Positions 43,594 through 55,211 of a stretch of DNA of 64,000 bases are shown in pieces. The DNA comes from Moniliella sp. 'wahieum'. Its lineage: Eukaryota; Basidiomycota; Moniliellomycetes; Moniliellales; Moniliellaceae. The stretch lies in the NCBI GenBank assembly GCA_003971905.1, contig RSEE01000070.1, positions 188,501 through 252,500 of the forward strand. Direction: 5' to 3'. How positions within the stretch are numbered: the stretch's first letter is position 1; each line of letters starts with the position of its first letter. The position numbers were made by a program, and so were the translations under genes. The notes under the pieces were generated by a model that searched no databases, was not told the origin of the DNA, and was given only the letters and a program-made list of their open reading frames with translations.

Positions 43594-46500
43594 ATGCAGC
43601 GTGCGTGTCACCTCCCCCTGTCTCCCCCGCCCCCGCTGACCCCGTCTCCAGAGCCCCCTCCCTTTGCTCGGCCCCCGCCGCCCACCATCCGCGCCAGCCC
43701 CGCTCCACCCGGTGCTCCTCGTGCGCTTGGCCCGCATCCCCATCCGCCCCCCCACCCCCACCCGCAGTCCGGCCCCCGCCTCATGCCCGCTGGCGCTGCG
43801 GCCGGAACCCGCTCCCCTGCCCCTCCCGGCGCCCGGTCGCCTGTGCCCCCAGGCGCACGCTTGCCGATGCCCCCGGCAGCACGATCGCCGATGATGCGCC
43901 CAGCCGGCGCTCCCTTGCCGCCAAACGCCGCGCACCAGCCCCAGCCCCATCCGCATCCGCGTCCGCCCTCGGCCAACCCCATGCTCGCCCCCCGGCCACC
44001 TTCGGCCGCTGGCGCTCCCTTTGCCCGCCCTGCCAGCGCTGCGCCGCCAGGAGCTCCTGTCCGCCCTCCTTCGACTAACCCACTTGTTCGTCCGCCTTCG
44101 GCTGCCCCGCTTGGCAGGCCCGCGTCGGCAGCGCCGCCCGGGGCCGCCAACAGTCCCCTGCATGCTCGGATGGCCCCTCCTCCCTTTGCAGCTGGCGCGC
44201 GGGGGCCTGCGCCTCCGCCTGGCTCCCGCTCTCCCTTGTTCCCTGCCGCTCGTCCTGGCCCAGGACCAGGTCCAGGCCAAGCTCCCGGTTCTGGCACTCC
44301 AACTCGCCCTGTTATGAGCCCAGGCCAAGCGCCCGGTTCTGGCACTCCAACTCGCCCTGTTATGTCGCCTCCGGCTGTTATGGGCCCAGGCCACCCTCCC
44401 GGCTCTGGCACTCCAACTCGCCCTGTTATGTCACCTCCGGCTGTTATGGGCCCCAGGCCGATGGCTCCTCCATCTGGCGCGGCTTCACCGCAACGAAATG
44501 GGGCTGGACCCGGTGCTGCTCTTCCTCCTGCGCCCATCATCCCCCCCGGTGCACGCAACCCGGCGCTGCGTCCGAGCGCGCCAACTCGCAAGGGCCACCA
44601 CGCGATGCAAAGCATTGACATTGGCGTGGCAGGCATTGACCTTAACAGCCAGGCGGGTCCTCACAAGACCAAGCGTGCTGCTCGTGCTTACCATACCGAT
44701 GCTACCCCGCCCGTTCAAGCGGGGGCGAATGGTGCACCGATGCCCCCTTCTGCCGCTGCAGCCGCAGCCGCAGCGGCAGCAGGCGCCCCATCGGCGGGCC
44801 AGGCTTGGCAACAGGAAGCTGCTGCCCGCGCGGCTGCCAGCGGACTTGAAGCTTGGTTGGCAGGCGAGTCGGATGCAGCCATGGACCAACTACCCGGGGA
44901 GAAAAATCTCATCTCGCAGCGCCACGCCGCTACAACCAAGCTGCCGTTGCTGGCGGGCCCAACTACCACCCTGACCTGAACGGTTCCTCGGGTATGGCTG
45001 GCCCAGCTGGGGTGGCCCAGGCTCCGCGTCCAAAGATCAACCCGGACATGATCCCGGCGCCCGTCGGCACACACGATGAAGATCAAGAGTTTTTCGACAA
45101 GGAATGGTTTGGTACCTGCTCCCGCACCATGTTGCCTCTTTCCACGACGGATTTCGCGGCGGTGGATCAAGGGAATGCGAATCCCAAGTTTATGCGCTTG
45201 TCGACTTACAATGTCCCTGCCACAGACGAACTGGCCACCCAGGCCAAGTTCCCCTCGCTCTGGTGGTGCAGCCGTTGGCCCAACTGCGGCAGGACGAGTC
45301 AGCGGTTCCCGTCATTGCCTGTACGGAGAAAGGGCCGCCGCGATGCAAGCGCTGCCGGGCGTACGTCAACCCTTGGTTTGTGTTTATCGAGGGAGGGCAG
45401 AAGATGGTATGCAACCTCTGCGGCCAAGGGTCCGAGGTGCCGCCAGAGTACTTCTGCAACCTCGATATGAACGGTCGGCGCGCCGATATTGACATGCGCC
45501 CCGAGTTGCAATGCGGCGCAGTGGACTTTGAAGTGCCTGCTGAGTACTGGGCGATCCAGGCCAAGCGTCCGTCCGACTCGCTTTTGCCCGTCCCCGACCT
45601 GCCTCCGCCCGCTAGCTCGTCGGCCCAGCTTCCAGGGTCGGAGCCTAAGGAAGCCACAGGGACCACGCTGGGCATGTCGGGCCAGGCTGGTGCCGCGGCC
45701 AAGGCCGCTACTAAAACTGCCTCGGGCGCCCTGAGCAACCTCAATTCGTTCGCCCTGGGCGGAGACGGACAAGGTCCGCGTACGGTCGTGCGTGTTCCCA
45801 AGCCCATGAATTACTTTTTCGCATTGGATGTCTCCTTCTCGGCCGTTCGCTCTGGTGCGCTCAAGGCGGCGGTGGATGGGATTCGGGAGTGCCTGTACGG
45901 CCCTCCGTCGGATCCCAAGACGGAAGAAGGCGAGGAGACCAGCAAGCCCCCCGATTCGGCCGCTGCTGGGTTCGGTCTGCCGCACGGGAGCAAAGTGGCC
46001 ATCTTGACGTTTGATCGGGCGCTGCACTTTTGGAACTTGCATCCGACATTGGAGGCGGCGCAGATGTTGGTGATTGGGGATGTGGACGAGCCGTTTGTGC
46101 CCTTGTCCGAAGGGCTGTTGGTAGATCCCTGGGAGAGTCGCAAGGCGATCGAGACGCTGCTGACCCAACTTCCTGACTACTTTGCCGAGTCGATGGTGGC
46201 CGAGGCGTGTCTTGGTTCGGCGGTGCTGGCGGCCCAAGCGTCGTTGGCGGCTGTCGGTGGTAAACTGAGCATTTTCCTCTCTACCATCCCGACCCGACCT
46301 TGGGTCCGGGCAAGCTCAAGCACCGCGAAGATACCAAGCTGTACGGCACGCCCGACGAAAGAAACTCTTTGTCACGGCCGACCCCTTTTGGCGGACGACG
46401 GGGGAGAGTTGGCGGATGCAGGCGTGGGCGTGGACGTGTTCTTCTTCCCTGCGCAGTACATTGACGTGGCGTCGATTGGCACGCTTTCCGGTCTGACGGG

Positions 46501-47860
46501 CGGCGAGGTCTTTTTCCACCCTCGGTTTGACGCGCACCGGGACACGCTGCGCTTGCACGCCCAGTTGCAACGTACCCTCTTGCGCGAGACGGGGTACAAC
46601 GTGTCGCTCCGCGTGCGCGCGAGCAATGGCCTGTACATCAAGGACTACCTCGGTAACTTTAGCCAGCCAACGTGACGGATATTGAGGCCGGCACGGTGGA
46701 TGCAGACAAGACGATTACCTGTCTGATCAAGCACGATGCAAGCTGGACGACAAGCAGGAAGCTCATTTCCAAGTGCCATGCTCTACACCACGGCCTCGGG
46801 CCAGCGCCGCGTACGCTGCCTCAACCTCGCTGTGCCCATCACCAACCAACTGGGCAACGTGTTCCGCTACGCGCACATGGACGCTGTCGTGGCGTACTAC
46901 GCCAAGGAAGCTATCGTGATGGCGATCACCAAGCCATTGAACAAGTGCGGCAGTACCTGACCAACAAGGCCGTCAGATCCTCTTGTCGTACCGCGTGCAC
47001 TGCGCTTCCGCCACCTCGCCAGGCCAACTGATCCTACCCGAATCGTTCAAGCTCTTACCGCTCTACACGCTGGGCATGCTCAAGACCAAAGCGCTCAAGG
47101 GCGGTAACGTGACATCGGACGTACGCGCAGTCTCGATGCGGTCCATTGTCCCTATCGGTGGGAGGCATCATGACTCTTCTCTACCCGCGCATGGTGGCGC
47201 TGCACAAGATGACCGAAGCGATGGGTTCCCGATCAAGGTGTTGGACGACCAGGGTCGAGCACCAAGGGTGGCGCATCAAGATCCCCGCCTTGGTCGGCCC
47301 CCTTTGCTCGGCTCGATGCGCACGGCGCGTACGTGCTGGACAATGGCGAGATGGCCGTGCTCTGGATCGGGGCCGAAGCGCAGCCCCGGCTATTGGAAGA
47401 TTTGTGGGGGGTGCAAAGTCTAGACGAAGTGGACGCACGTGCGACCCAAGTACCCGTCCTACCCTCGCGCCTGTCGCAACAGACACGTAACTTGCTCCGG
47501 TGCTTTGCGCAGCAACGGGGCAAGAAGGCGCTCCCGCTGCTCGTCGCGCGGCACGGCCGCGACGGTGCCGAAGTAGAGTTTGCAAGCCAACTCGTCGAGG
47601 ACGTCAATAACGACGCGATGAATTATGTCGATTACCTCTGCACCGTGCACCGCAAAATTACCCAGGAGGTCTCGGGCCAAGGCGCGGGCAAGGAGGAGGA
47701 GGATGCGGTATCGGCGTCTATTTGGAAAGGTGGTAATGGGAGACTGCGCAATGGGCAATGGGGCACGGGGAGCTCGCCTCCCGTAATTGTCTTCCCTTGT
47801 CCTTGCCTTGCCTTGTCCTTGTCCTTGTCCTTGTCTTTGCTCGCTGCACCCTGCACATGA
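43594..47860 (+). CDS. SEC24: COPII coat cargo-adaptor subunit Sec24
   Basis: Sec24 selects cargo for ER-to-Golgi COPII vesicles. The ATG at 43594 opens about 440 residues of Pro/Ala-rich disordered sequence with three copies of GSGTPTRPVMSP (about 44285-44450) and an Ala run. Then come the zinc finger (CKRC at 45343-45354, CNLC at 45410-45421, around AYVNPWFVFIEGGQKM), the trunk (PKPMNYFFALDVSFSAVRSG, GSKVAILTFDRALHFWNLHP), VDVFFFPAQYIDVASIGTLS, the beta-barrel and helical parts (LYTTASGQRRVRCLNLAVPI, SYRVHCASATSPGQLILPES) and the gelsolin domain (GAYVLDNGEMAVLWIGAEA). NYVDYLCTVHRKITQEVS lies near the end. Frame changes near 44940, 45265, 46300-46370, 46665, 46765, 46955, 47160 and 47300. 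The last exon is unresolved: a possible donor near 47730 would skip a CTTGTC repeat. Confidence 0.93.
47785..47840 (+). repeat. CCTTGT / CTTGCC microsatellite
   Basis: A degenerate pyrimidine-rich array of six-base units (TTGTCC, TTGCCT) at the end of the SEC24 region, probably intronic or in the 3' UTR. Confidence 0.6.
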
Positions 47861-48437
47861 AAATCTATCCCCCTTTCTTCCCCAGGTGGACAATCAGGTC
47901 AATCAGATTCCTATATGCTTACTAGTCCCTGTGCGATGGCGCGATGCGATGGGACTGCAATGGACAGTGCTGTGCTCTGCGCTCCGGTTGGCTCGCTGAG
48001 CGCAGTGGACGGAGAGGTGGAGAGGGTTAACCCAGAGCACATCCGCGGTAGGCGCTCGGCCATGGAAGAGGATCCAGTTGGATTGCGCACCGGACATAGA
48101 GACAACGTCGGCCAGCAACTTGCTCGGCCTACTCCGGCCTGTGTCGGCCCTTGCAGCTGCGGCCGCAGCGCAAGGCGTGCCCAACGCATGCTCCCGCACA
48201 GCGCCAGTATCCGGGTGTAAACATGTGCTCGATGCTGGGTGCCGGATGTGACAGATGTGTGATGTGTGGACACGTGACGTGATGGGGCGAGTGGCCGAGA
48301 CACCGCACTCCCGGCGTCATCACTTCCGGGCCCTGCTTTCTTACGTCCGGCGGCCTCCTTTTGCCGCTCGCCGCTTGTCGCCGACAGTCTCCACAGGTCT
48401 CCACCTCAGCCGGCCCTCCGCTCCGCTTTTCCTTTCC

Positions 48438-51400
48438 ATGGCCACTGCCTCTGTCGCTCCCAATCTCTCATCGCCACACACCACCGCCACCCCTTCCTCC
48501 TGCTCCCCCGGCTGCTCCTGCCTCTGCACCATGCCCGGCGCCCCCCCGCGCGCGCGCCACCCGACCCCAACCCCGACCCGCCACCAGCCCAGCCCCGCCC
48601 TCCTCCGTCTCGAGCTCCCATTCCGCCTGCCTCATCCAAGGCGCATACAACAAACTCCTCTCCTTAGGTCGTCGCGGTCCCTCTAGTGCCTCCAGCAGCA
48701 CTAGTTCTACCAGCGCCAGTGCCATCCCTACCACCACTGTACCGGCCGATGGTCCGCGCACAACCGACCTTCACCCTGTGGCCTCCACGGAGACCCCGGT
48801 GCCCGATTGGGATCCAAACGCAAGCATTTGGTCCAGTCTGCTAGCTGGTCCAGCATGGTCCTCTCGGGCTCCCTCTCCCTCTCGCCCCCTCCCAAGCGTC
48901 TGCTTCCACACGATCGACAGGCCACTGCGTCCGAGACGCTCCACCAGTCCTCTTCCTCCGGCTCCGGCGGGGCGCGCACCAAAAAGACATGTACCAAGTC
49001 GCGGCGCGAATTTGGCCCTGTCGTACGTGTGCCCCGACCCACCACCATCCGCCCCCTCGATCCCTGTCTGTTGACCAAGTCCACCCATGTCCTCGTCCCT
49101 CCCCCTGCCGACCCGCCTGTTCCCGCCCACTCTGCTTCGGCCCGGTTTCAGAACCCCTGCAGCGCTGGGACATCTACCATGTCCGCAGCATGCGGTGCCT
49201 CTTCCTCTGCTAGAATGGCCGATGAGGATATGGACTGCGAGGCAGCTGACCCCATCAGCTCTGACGCTGGTCCAGCACGGACCACCGAGAAGAGTGTTGC
49301 TTCGCCACCGTCGCGCACAGTGTGGCGGGCACTCAAATCTGTGGTTGTCAACACGGATGCCTGGTCCAGCTGTCCCCATCGATGTACTGCTGACGGACCT
49401 GCGCCGACGCCGAAAACCAAAGTGCCTGTCATGGTGCGTTCTGCTTTGACGCCCAGGCCGACTTGGACATTGAGGCAAGCATGAACAAGTTGGACCTTGG
49501 TGCCCCCTCTGTCCCGTCCCATGGGAACGATAAAAGTTCCCACTCGGTCCTTACCCCACCAGCTGAACCGTTGATTCACTCTCCCTTTTTGCGGATCGAA
49601 CACTTTATGATTCCCAATCCTGCCTTGTGCCCCGCCCCTGAGGCCGGCACCCCCAACCAAGACGATGCCTCCCCCCAGGACGGGGGAAACGGTCACGGCG
49701 TTCCCTACCACCCCGGCGCGCGGGTTCATGATGCTGATCTACCTCTTCACTGGCTCGATGGAATGTGTGGATTCACGAAGAAGTGCTTGTCCCTCGCTTG
49801 CGCCTCCTGCCGAGGAAGAGAAAGAGAAACCGTGGCCCTTGACCCACACCATGTTGCGCAGGGGCAATGGTTTGTGTTTGTCCATGGGACGCGGTCTGAT
49901 CTATACGCTCAAAGCTGTCTTCCCACCTCCCCCTCCGACCCAAGTGGCGCCACAACCGCCATTACGCTCCCCGCTGTGTGCACACGCGCTTACGCTGCGC
50001 CAAGGTCTTAAGGCCAAGTTGGCTGCGCTTGCCCTAACGACTCCTCACCTTGCTCGTCCGGCAGTCGGGGGGGAGCACCGCACACTCTGCCCACCTCGGT
50101 GAGCCATGCGCGTCCACGAAGCCACGCAGAGATGGAAGATTACCGCTACGTGTCTGGCGTGCGCATTTGGCTCGACATTCCCCGCTGGGCCAAATTTTCG
50201 AGCCGAGCGGGCTGCTGTTCAATCGGTTAGACCGCTTTCCCTGCCACGACCGACTTGCCTTGTTCCTCCCCGTTTGCCGCAGAAACCATTTGCGATGCGC
50301 CACCCGCCTCCGAGGCCCAGGAGGAGGAGGCGAAATGTAATGCCAGCATGCTGCTGCTTCGTCCTCGGCCTGGGGTGAGCGAAGCGGTGCAAGGTTCCGG
50401 TTGGTCCGTCAAGGTCGTGTGCGATGTGGATGCAATACGTCCAGTCGGGTGTTGGGTCCGGCGGCAGCGAAGCACGCCACCACCACTGCCATCGCCATGC
50501 TACCTCTCCCTTGAGTCAGTGCATCCCCCCGTCCCCGCCACCCGCGTTCTCGTTGTTTGACCTCGCCCTCGCCCCGGGCGGACGGTACTTCCTCGCCCAT
50601 CCCGCCCGACCGCGCAGCCTGCGTGTACACCCTCGGCCCAGGCCTCATCTCTATCGGCGACGCCCCGCAGGCCAAGGCAAACCGTACCGAGTTGCCCGTG
50701 TATGGGAAACACGTTACGCTCCTGTTACACCACCCCGTGCCGACGACGGACCCTACTGGCACACCGGTCCCGCCCACCACTCACCCCCAGGGGCGTGTGG
50801 ATCAACCATGCCCCCCCACCTGGCGGTGGTTCCGGCGGTGGCACCTGCGGTGGTAATGAGGCTAAACCCGTTCGCGCAATCATATTTACTGCCCGTCCTA
50901 CCCCTCCAGACCAGACGGTCTGTTGGCCCTCGCCCCGATCCACTACCGTCGCTGCCGGTCGGCCGGGCGAGTGCACCCGCCTCTAACTCTGCCTCTGCAT
51001 CTGCCTCTGCTTTGCGCACCTCTACCGCCTCATCGCCTGCCCCTGTACCTGTACCCGCCCCCATGGAAGTGAGAAGGAGCAGGAGAAGGAGAAGGAGAAG
51101 GAAGTACCCGCAGTGTCCCCTTCGAGCGCAGTACGAGCGCATGTTGGCTGAGGAACAGTTCATCCTCACCTGTCCCACCGAACGCGCTATGACCATTCAA
51201 GATTGGCGCTTGGGCCGGAACGGGTTTGAGAACCGGCGGCGTTTACCGTGTAGTGCCAAGGGTGTGGTGCAAGGTTCCGTTCTCGCTCGTGAGCTCACTT
51301 TGACTTTGGCTTTCTTATCTATGCATCCGCTCCTTTCTCGGTTTTTTGCTCCACGGAGACGGGGGCATGAACTTTCTTCCCTCCTCCGCCTCCCCTCGAG

Positions 51401-51482
51401 CCTCACTCGTACCGATAAATCCTTACCTCCCACTGTCGTTCGCCTTTCTCCTTGTCGGCTAGTTCGTCCCCGATGGGAGTGA
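48438..51482 (+). CDS. hypothetical Ser/Pro-rich protein, frame-broken
   Basis: I do not recognise this long gene. A Pro-rich N-terminus (candidate Met at 48438) is followed by SACLIQGAYNKLLSLGRRG, VPDWDPNASIWSSLLAGPAW, SGSLSLSPPPKRLL, a Ser/Thr-rich region with SARMADEDMDCEAADP, then DLDIEASMNKLDLGAPSVPS and FLRIEHFMIPNPALC. A better-ordered block follows: GFMMLIYLFTGSMECVWIHE, VPRLRLLPRKRKR, YRYVSGVRIWLDIPRWAKFF, LLFNRLDRFPCHDRLALFLP and VQGSGWSVKVVCDVD (about 49730-50430). Near the end is EEQFILTCPTERAMTIQDWR. LLPRKRKR could be a nuclear signal. At least six frame changes occur, and some joins may be introns. CACGTGACGTGA lies 167 bp upstream. The gene is real by coding appearance; function is unknown. 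Confidence 0.5.
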
Positions 51483-52509
51483 CCCTCCTTCTGGTCTCCC
51501 CGTTTCCCGTCTTCCGCCTTCCTTCACCGCCCGGCCCCGCCTTTCTTCTGATCGATCTGAGATCTGTCGATCTGATTGTACATACCACCACCATATCTTT
51601 GTTTGTACCTACCCACAACGTCGCTTTGTACCTCCTTCCCCCTGGCCTACCATGGCCCTTATTTGCACATTCCTTTCCCCGTTGGGCTTCCTATTCTGCA
51701 CTCCCTCTGAGGTTAATTCTCCTAGGTACTAGGTCCGCTCTGGGCCCGGAGGGTCTTCTTCGTCTCAGTTGGTTGCTGCTAGTAGCTAGTAAAGCTAGTA
51801 ACTAGTAACTAGTAAGTGTGGTACTATCGATGGAGGAATGTGGCCGGCCCGCTCGCGTGCAAGCCAAAAAAAATTAACGTGTGACATGTACTTGCGTCCT
51901 GCGCGGCCGTCTCCCCCCTCCCTTCTCTTGCCCAATTAATTAAGCTAGGCTGTTGCGAGCGGCGATGTGGAGGTCAAAGAGGCCCAAGCGGGGGAGGCAA
52001 GCGGGAGGAGTGCCAGGTGGGATGGGATGTGCGAGGGAAGCAGAGCGACGCTCGGGATCCCCCGGCTGCGGCGATAGCGGACCAGCCCATCGATCTCCCT
52101 CGATCCGCCTCGACACGGCAGGCGAGGCAGTCAGTGGTCGGGGATGGCCGGGTCGGGCAAGCGGCAACCGAGGCGCTTGTCTCACATCCGGGCACAGGGC
52201 AGTGTAGTTTGGACCGGATCGGCTGTCTGTCTGCCCAGAGGCGAGGCGAAACAGGCGCGGTGAATCATTTTGTCACGCTGGTCACTGGGGTCACCAATAG
52301 TCAATTCAATGGCAGCCTTCTGGTCAAAGTGCCAAGCCAGGCCAAGCCTTGGATGGCTGCTCCATCGCTCGGTTGCCTCCACCAACTGCAGATTTGGCTG
52401 CCTGACTGCACCTCCACGGCCTGCACTGGTCACCCGATCCCTCTTCTGTCGTCCTTCCGTCGATCCACCGCAGGCGCTTCCCGCCGCTTCCTCTTGCCGT
52501 TGGCTGGCC
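51483..52509. other. intergenic, hypothetical / NRAMP
   Basis: About 1 kb. A CTAGTAA tandem array lies at 51778-51816. The rest is pyrimidine-rich (51483-51760) or without recognisable features. Confidence 0.5.
51778..51816. repeat. CTAGTAA short tandem repeat
   Basis: About five degenerate units of TAGTAA(C/G) in a row, including ACTAGTAACTAGTAAG at the right end. Confidence 0.7.
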
Positions 52510-54951
52510 ATGAACCTTGCCATGGCATCCGCACGCCGCAAGGCACGCGGCCTCGTCTCTTCCGCCCCTCCCCCTCCTCCCCGACGACGACGACGTCAGC
52601 CCTCCCCCGTCCACGCTGCCGCCCACCCCAGCCCACCCAACACCACATCCATTCTTCAAAATAAACCCCACCGCCATCCTCCCGATCCCGGTACCGATCG
52701 TACCGATCCCGCCAGCCCCGGCAAACATCTCCTCTGGTCTACCCCAATTAGCCTTTGGCCCCGCGTGCCGGACCTGTGACGCCGCCCCCACTCAGTCTAG
52801 GCTGCGTCGATGGTTCAAAAAGACCACCCGCGTCCTCAAGCGTCATTGGCTCTTTGTGGGCCCCGGCATGCTTTCTGCCACGGTACGTATTTCTTCTTGT
52901 GATCAATCCTCCCCCCTCCCCCCGGACGCTCACTCACCATTTTGTGTTTTTTTCTCCAGGCATACGCAGATCCAGGTGAGTGCGCCATCGACCCAATACT
53001 CTGTTCCAACCTTACCGGTTACCCAATGTGGTCTTGCGTTCTGACCAGTTTCTTTTTTGCCAGGCAATTGGGCTGCCAACTTGTCCTCGGGCTCGGCTAC
53101 GGGGTACAAGCTACTGTTTGCCATTCTTCTCTCGAGTCTGATTGGGATTTTGCTGCAGTCGCTGTGTGTGCGACTGGGGATCGTGACCGGCATGGACCTG
53201 GCCCAGGCGTCTCGCCGCTTGATTCTGGGCGGCCTGTCGGGCAAGATTGATCCCCGAAGCTACCGCGAACTGACAACGCGCAAGAGAAAGGGTGGTACAT
53301 TTGGAAACGGGTGCTGCTTTGGTCGTTGTACGCCATTGCCGAGGTGTCCATCATTGCCACTGAATTGGCCGAGTTGACGGCAGTGCGATCGCCATCAACT
53401 TGATTATCCCCCAGGTACCACTTTGGGGCGGCGTGTTGATCACAACGGCTGATGTACTGTTGATCTTGATGGCCTATTCGCCCGAAAAGAGCACACGTGT
53501 GTTTGAAGCGTTCATTGGTCTGCTCATGCTGGTGACCTTGATCTGCTTTTGCGTGCTGGTGCACCAAGTCCATCCTGCTGGGGCGAGGTATTTTATGGAT
53601 TTGTGCCGTCGCAACCCTGATTGAGTCCCACTCGCTTTACTTGTCCGTCGGGATCATCGGAGCTACCGTCATGCCCCATTCCCTCTTTCTGGGAAGCAAG
53701 TTCAGTACGGCCAACCGGCTGGAACAGCCCATCCGCCCGCACCCGGCCGCCAACGAGCTGGAGAGCAGTGTGGAATACGTCCATGCGTCCTGGGCCAAAC
53801 GGTGGCTGCTCAAACTGCGACAGAAGCTTTATTGGGTCTGGCCGCGACCCGATCCGGCCGGCCGCTCGCTCACGCAACGCTGGGCCAAAGGGTTGGGCAA
53901 GCTGGTCCGTCCCGTTCCGAGTGACCAAGTAGCCGACTCGACAGCCCCTCGATCTCCATTGCCTGTCCACCTGATTCGCATTCACCTGCCCCACGCGACA
54001 GCGGATATTGTGCTATCGCTGCTCGTCATGGCGCTTACCATCAACTCGCTGATTCTCATTGTGGCCGGTGCGGCATTTTACTACAACTCGACCGGTGCTG
54101 GCGGAGTGGAACGAGGCAAGGAGGTGGGATCGTTGCAGGATGCATACAATTTGCTTCGATCTTACCTCGGCAAAGGATCGGCGATTGTGTTTTCCATTGC
54201 GCTCCTCGCTTCGGCCGAAGCGGCGTCGGTGACGGTCACTTTGGCTGGGCAGATTGTCTCGGAAGGATTTATTCGATGGAAAGTGCACCCGTTTACCCGT
54301 CGCTTGCTCACCCGGTTGATTGCCATGGTGCCCAGCTTGGCCGTGTGCATCGCAGTAGGGGAAGACGGACTCAACTCCTTGCTTCGCGTCCCAAGTCATT
54401 TTATCTGTTTGCCTCCCCTTCCTCATGTTGCCCCTCATCATCCTCACCGCGCTCAAGCGCATCATGCGCGTCCGCTCCGACCACCACGACAGCAGCGTTC
54501 ACCTTGCTACTACCCTCACAGCGGTGGGAACCACGACGGCCGACCAGTCCCTCAATGAAAAGGGTAAGGATATCCTCCTGCCCACTCCGGAGGAACTGAA
54601 ACTGGGTCTGGGCCAGCCGACCTGGCCTGCAGCGACAGCTACCGACCTCAGTCAGCTCCCCAACATGCCTGCTGCTACGTTGGCGGCTACGACGCCTACT
54701 GCCACTCTCTTGGACGGAGACGGAGACAAAGTGGGATGGGAGGGCGAAAGGCCGTCGTCGCGCGACGTGCTTTCCTCAGGTCTGCCCCCTTGATTGAGCA
54801 GGCCAAGCCGGACCCGACACAGGAACAGCCCCGCGCACCTCAGGACGAGTATACCACGTTTGCCAACAATTGGTTTTGGAACTTGCTCAACGCGGCCGTG
54901 TTTTTGTTCCTCTGCATTGCTGTCCTGGCAGCGCTGGTGCAGTCCCTGTGA
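52510..54951 (+). CDS. NRAMP-family divalent metal transporter
   Basis: NRAMP/Smf proteins import Mn2+ or Fe2+ with protons. A disordered Pro-rich N-terminus ([14 protein letters not shown]) leads to [20 protein letters not shown] and the TM1 metal site YADPGNW, whose Asp and Asn are conserved. Then [74 protein letters not shown] (TM6 metal-site motif), [40 protein letters not shown] and [16 protein letters not shown]. The C-terminal segment [20 protein letters not shown] ends at 54951. A linker with [20 protein letters not shown] follows TM6, as in fungal members. Introns at 52883-52959 and 52976-53063 bracket a 16-nt exon. Frame changes near 52590, 53285, 53380, 53600, 54390 and 54770. Confidence 0.92.
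52960..52975 (+). other. 16-nt micro-exon carrying the NRAMP DPG motif
   Basis: Exon GCATACGCAGATCCAG is flanked by GTACGT...TCCAG (52883-52959) and GTGAGT...GCCAG (52976-53063). It encodes AYADPG, part of the metal-binding DPGN loop, and the flanks join in frame as SATAYADPGNWAAN. Confidence 0.85.
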
Positions 54952-55211
54952 TTGCCGATGCTCCGTGCTTCTTCTTTTTTGTTCTTGCTGAGACTCAACG
55001 CTGAGGCTCAGCTGCGCAGTGTACCTCTTTCTCCTCACCTTTTTTCGCTCGGAATTGGACCATCATCTTTCCTCTACCTCTCCTTGCACGGACCGTGTAC
55101 CAATATCCATCAACGTGCCCTTGTACAACAGAGGTCTGGAGCCCTGATGTGATAGGCAGTAGATCCACAGAGAGTTGAATAAGACGTGCATGACAATGGG
55201 GAAAGGAGAAG
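54952..55211. other. convergent intergenic, NRAMP / lactonase
   Basis: 260 bp between gene ends. It contains CTCAACGCTGAGGCTCAGC at 54994-55012, which can form a GCTGAG-G-CTCAGC hairpin and recurs exactly at 42059-42077. Confidence 0.5.

Noticed and set aside
43402-44636. Long minus-strand Gly/Arg-rich frames opposite SEC24
   Set aside because: They mirror the Pro/Ala-rich N-terminal arm of Sec24 and show no domain.
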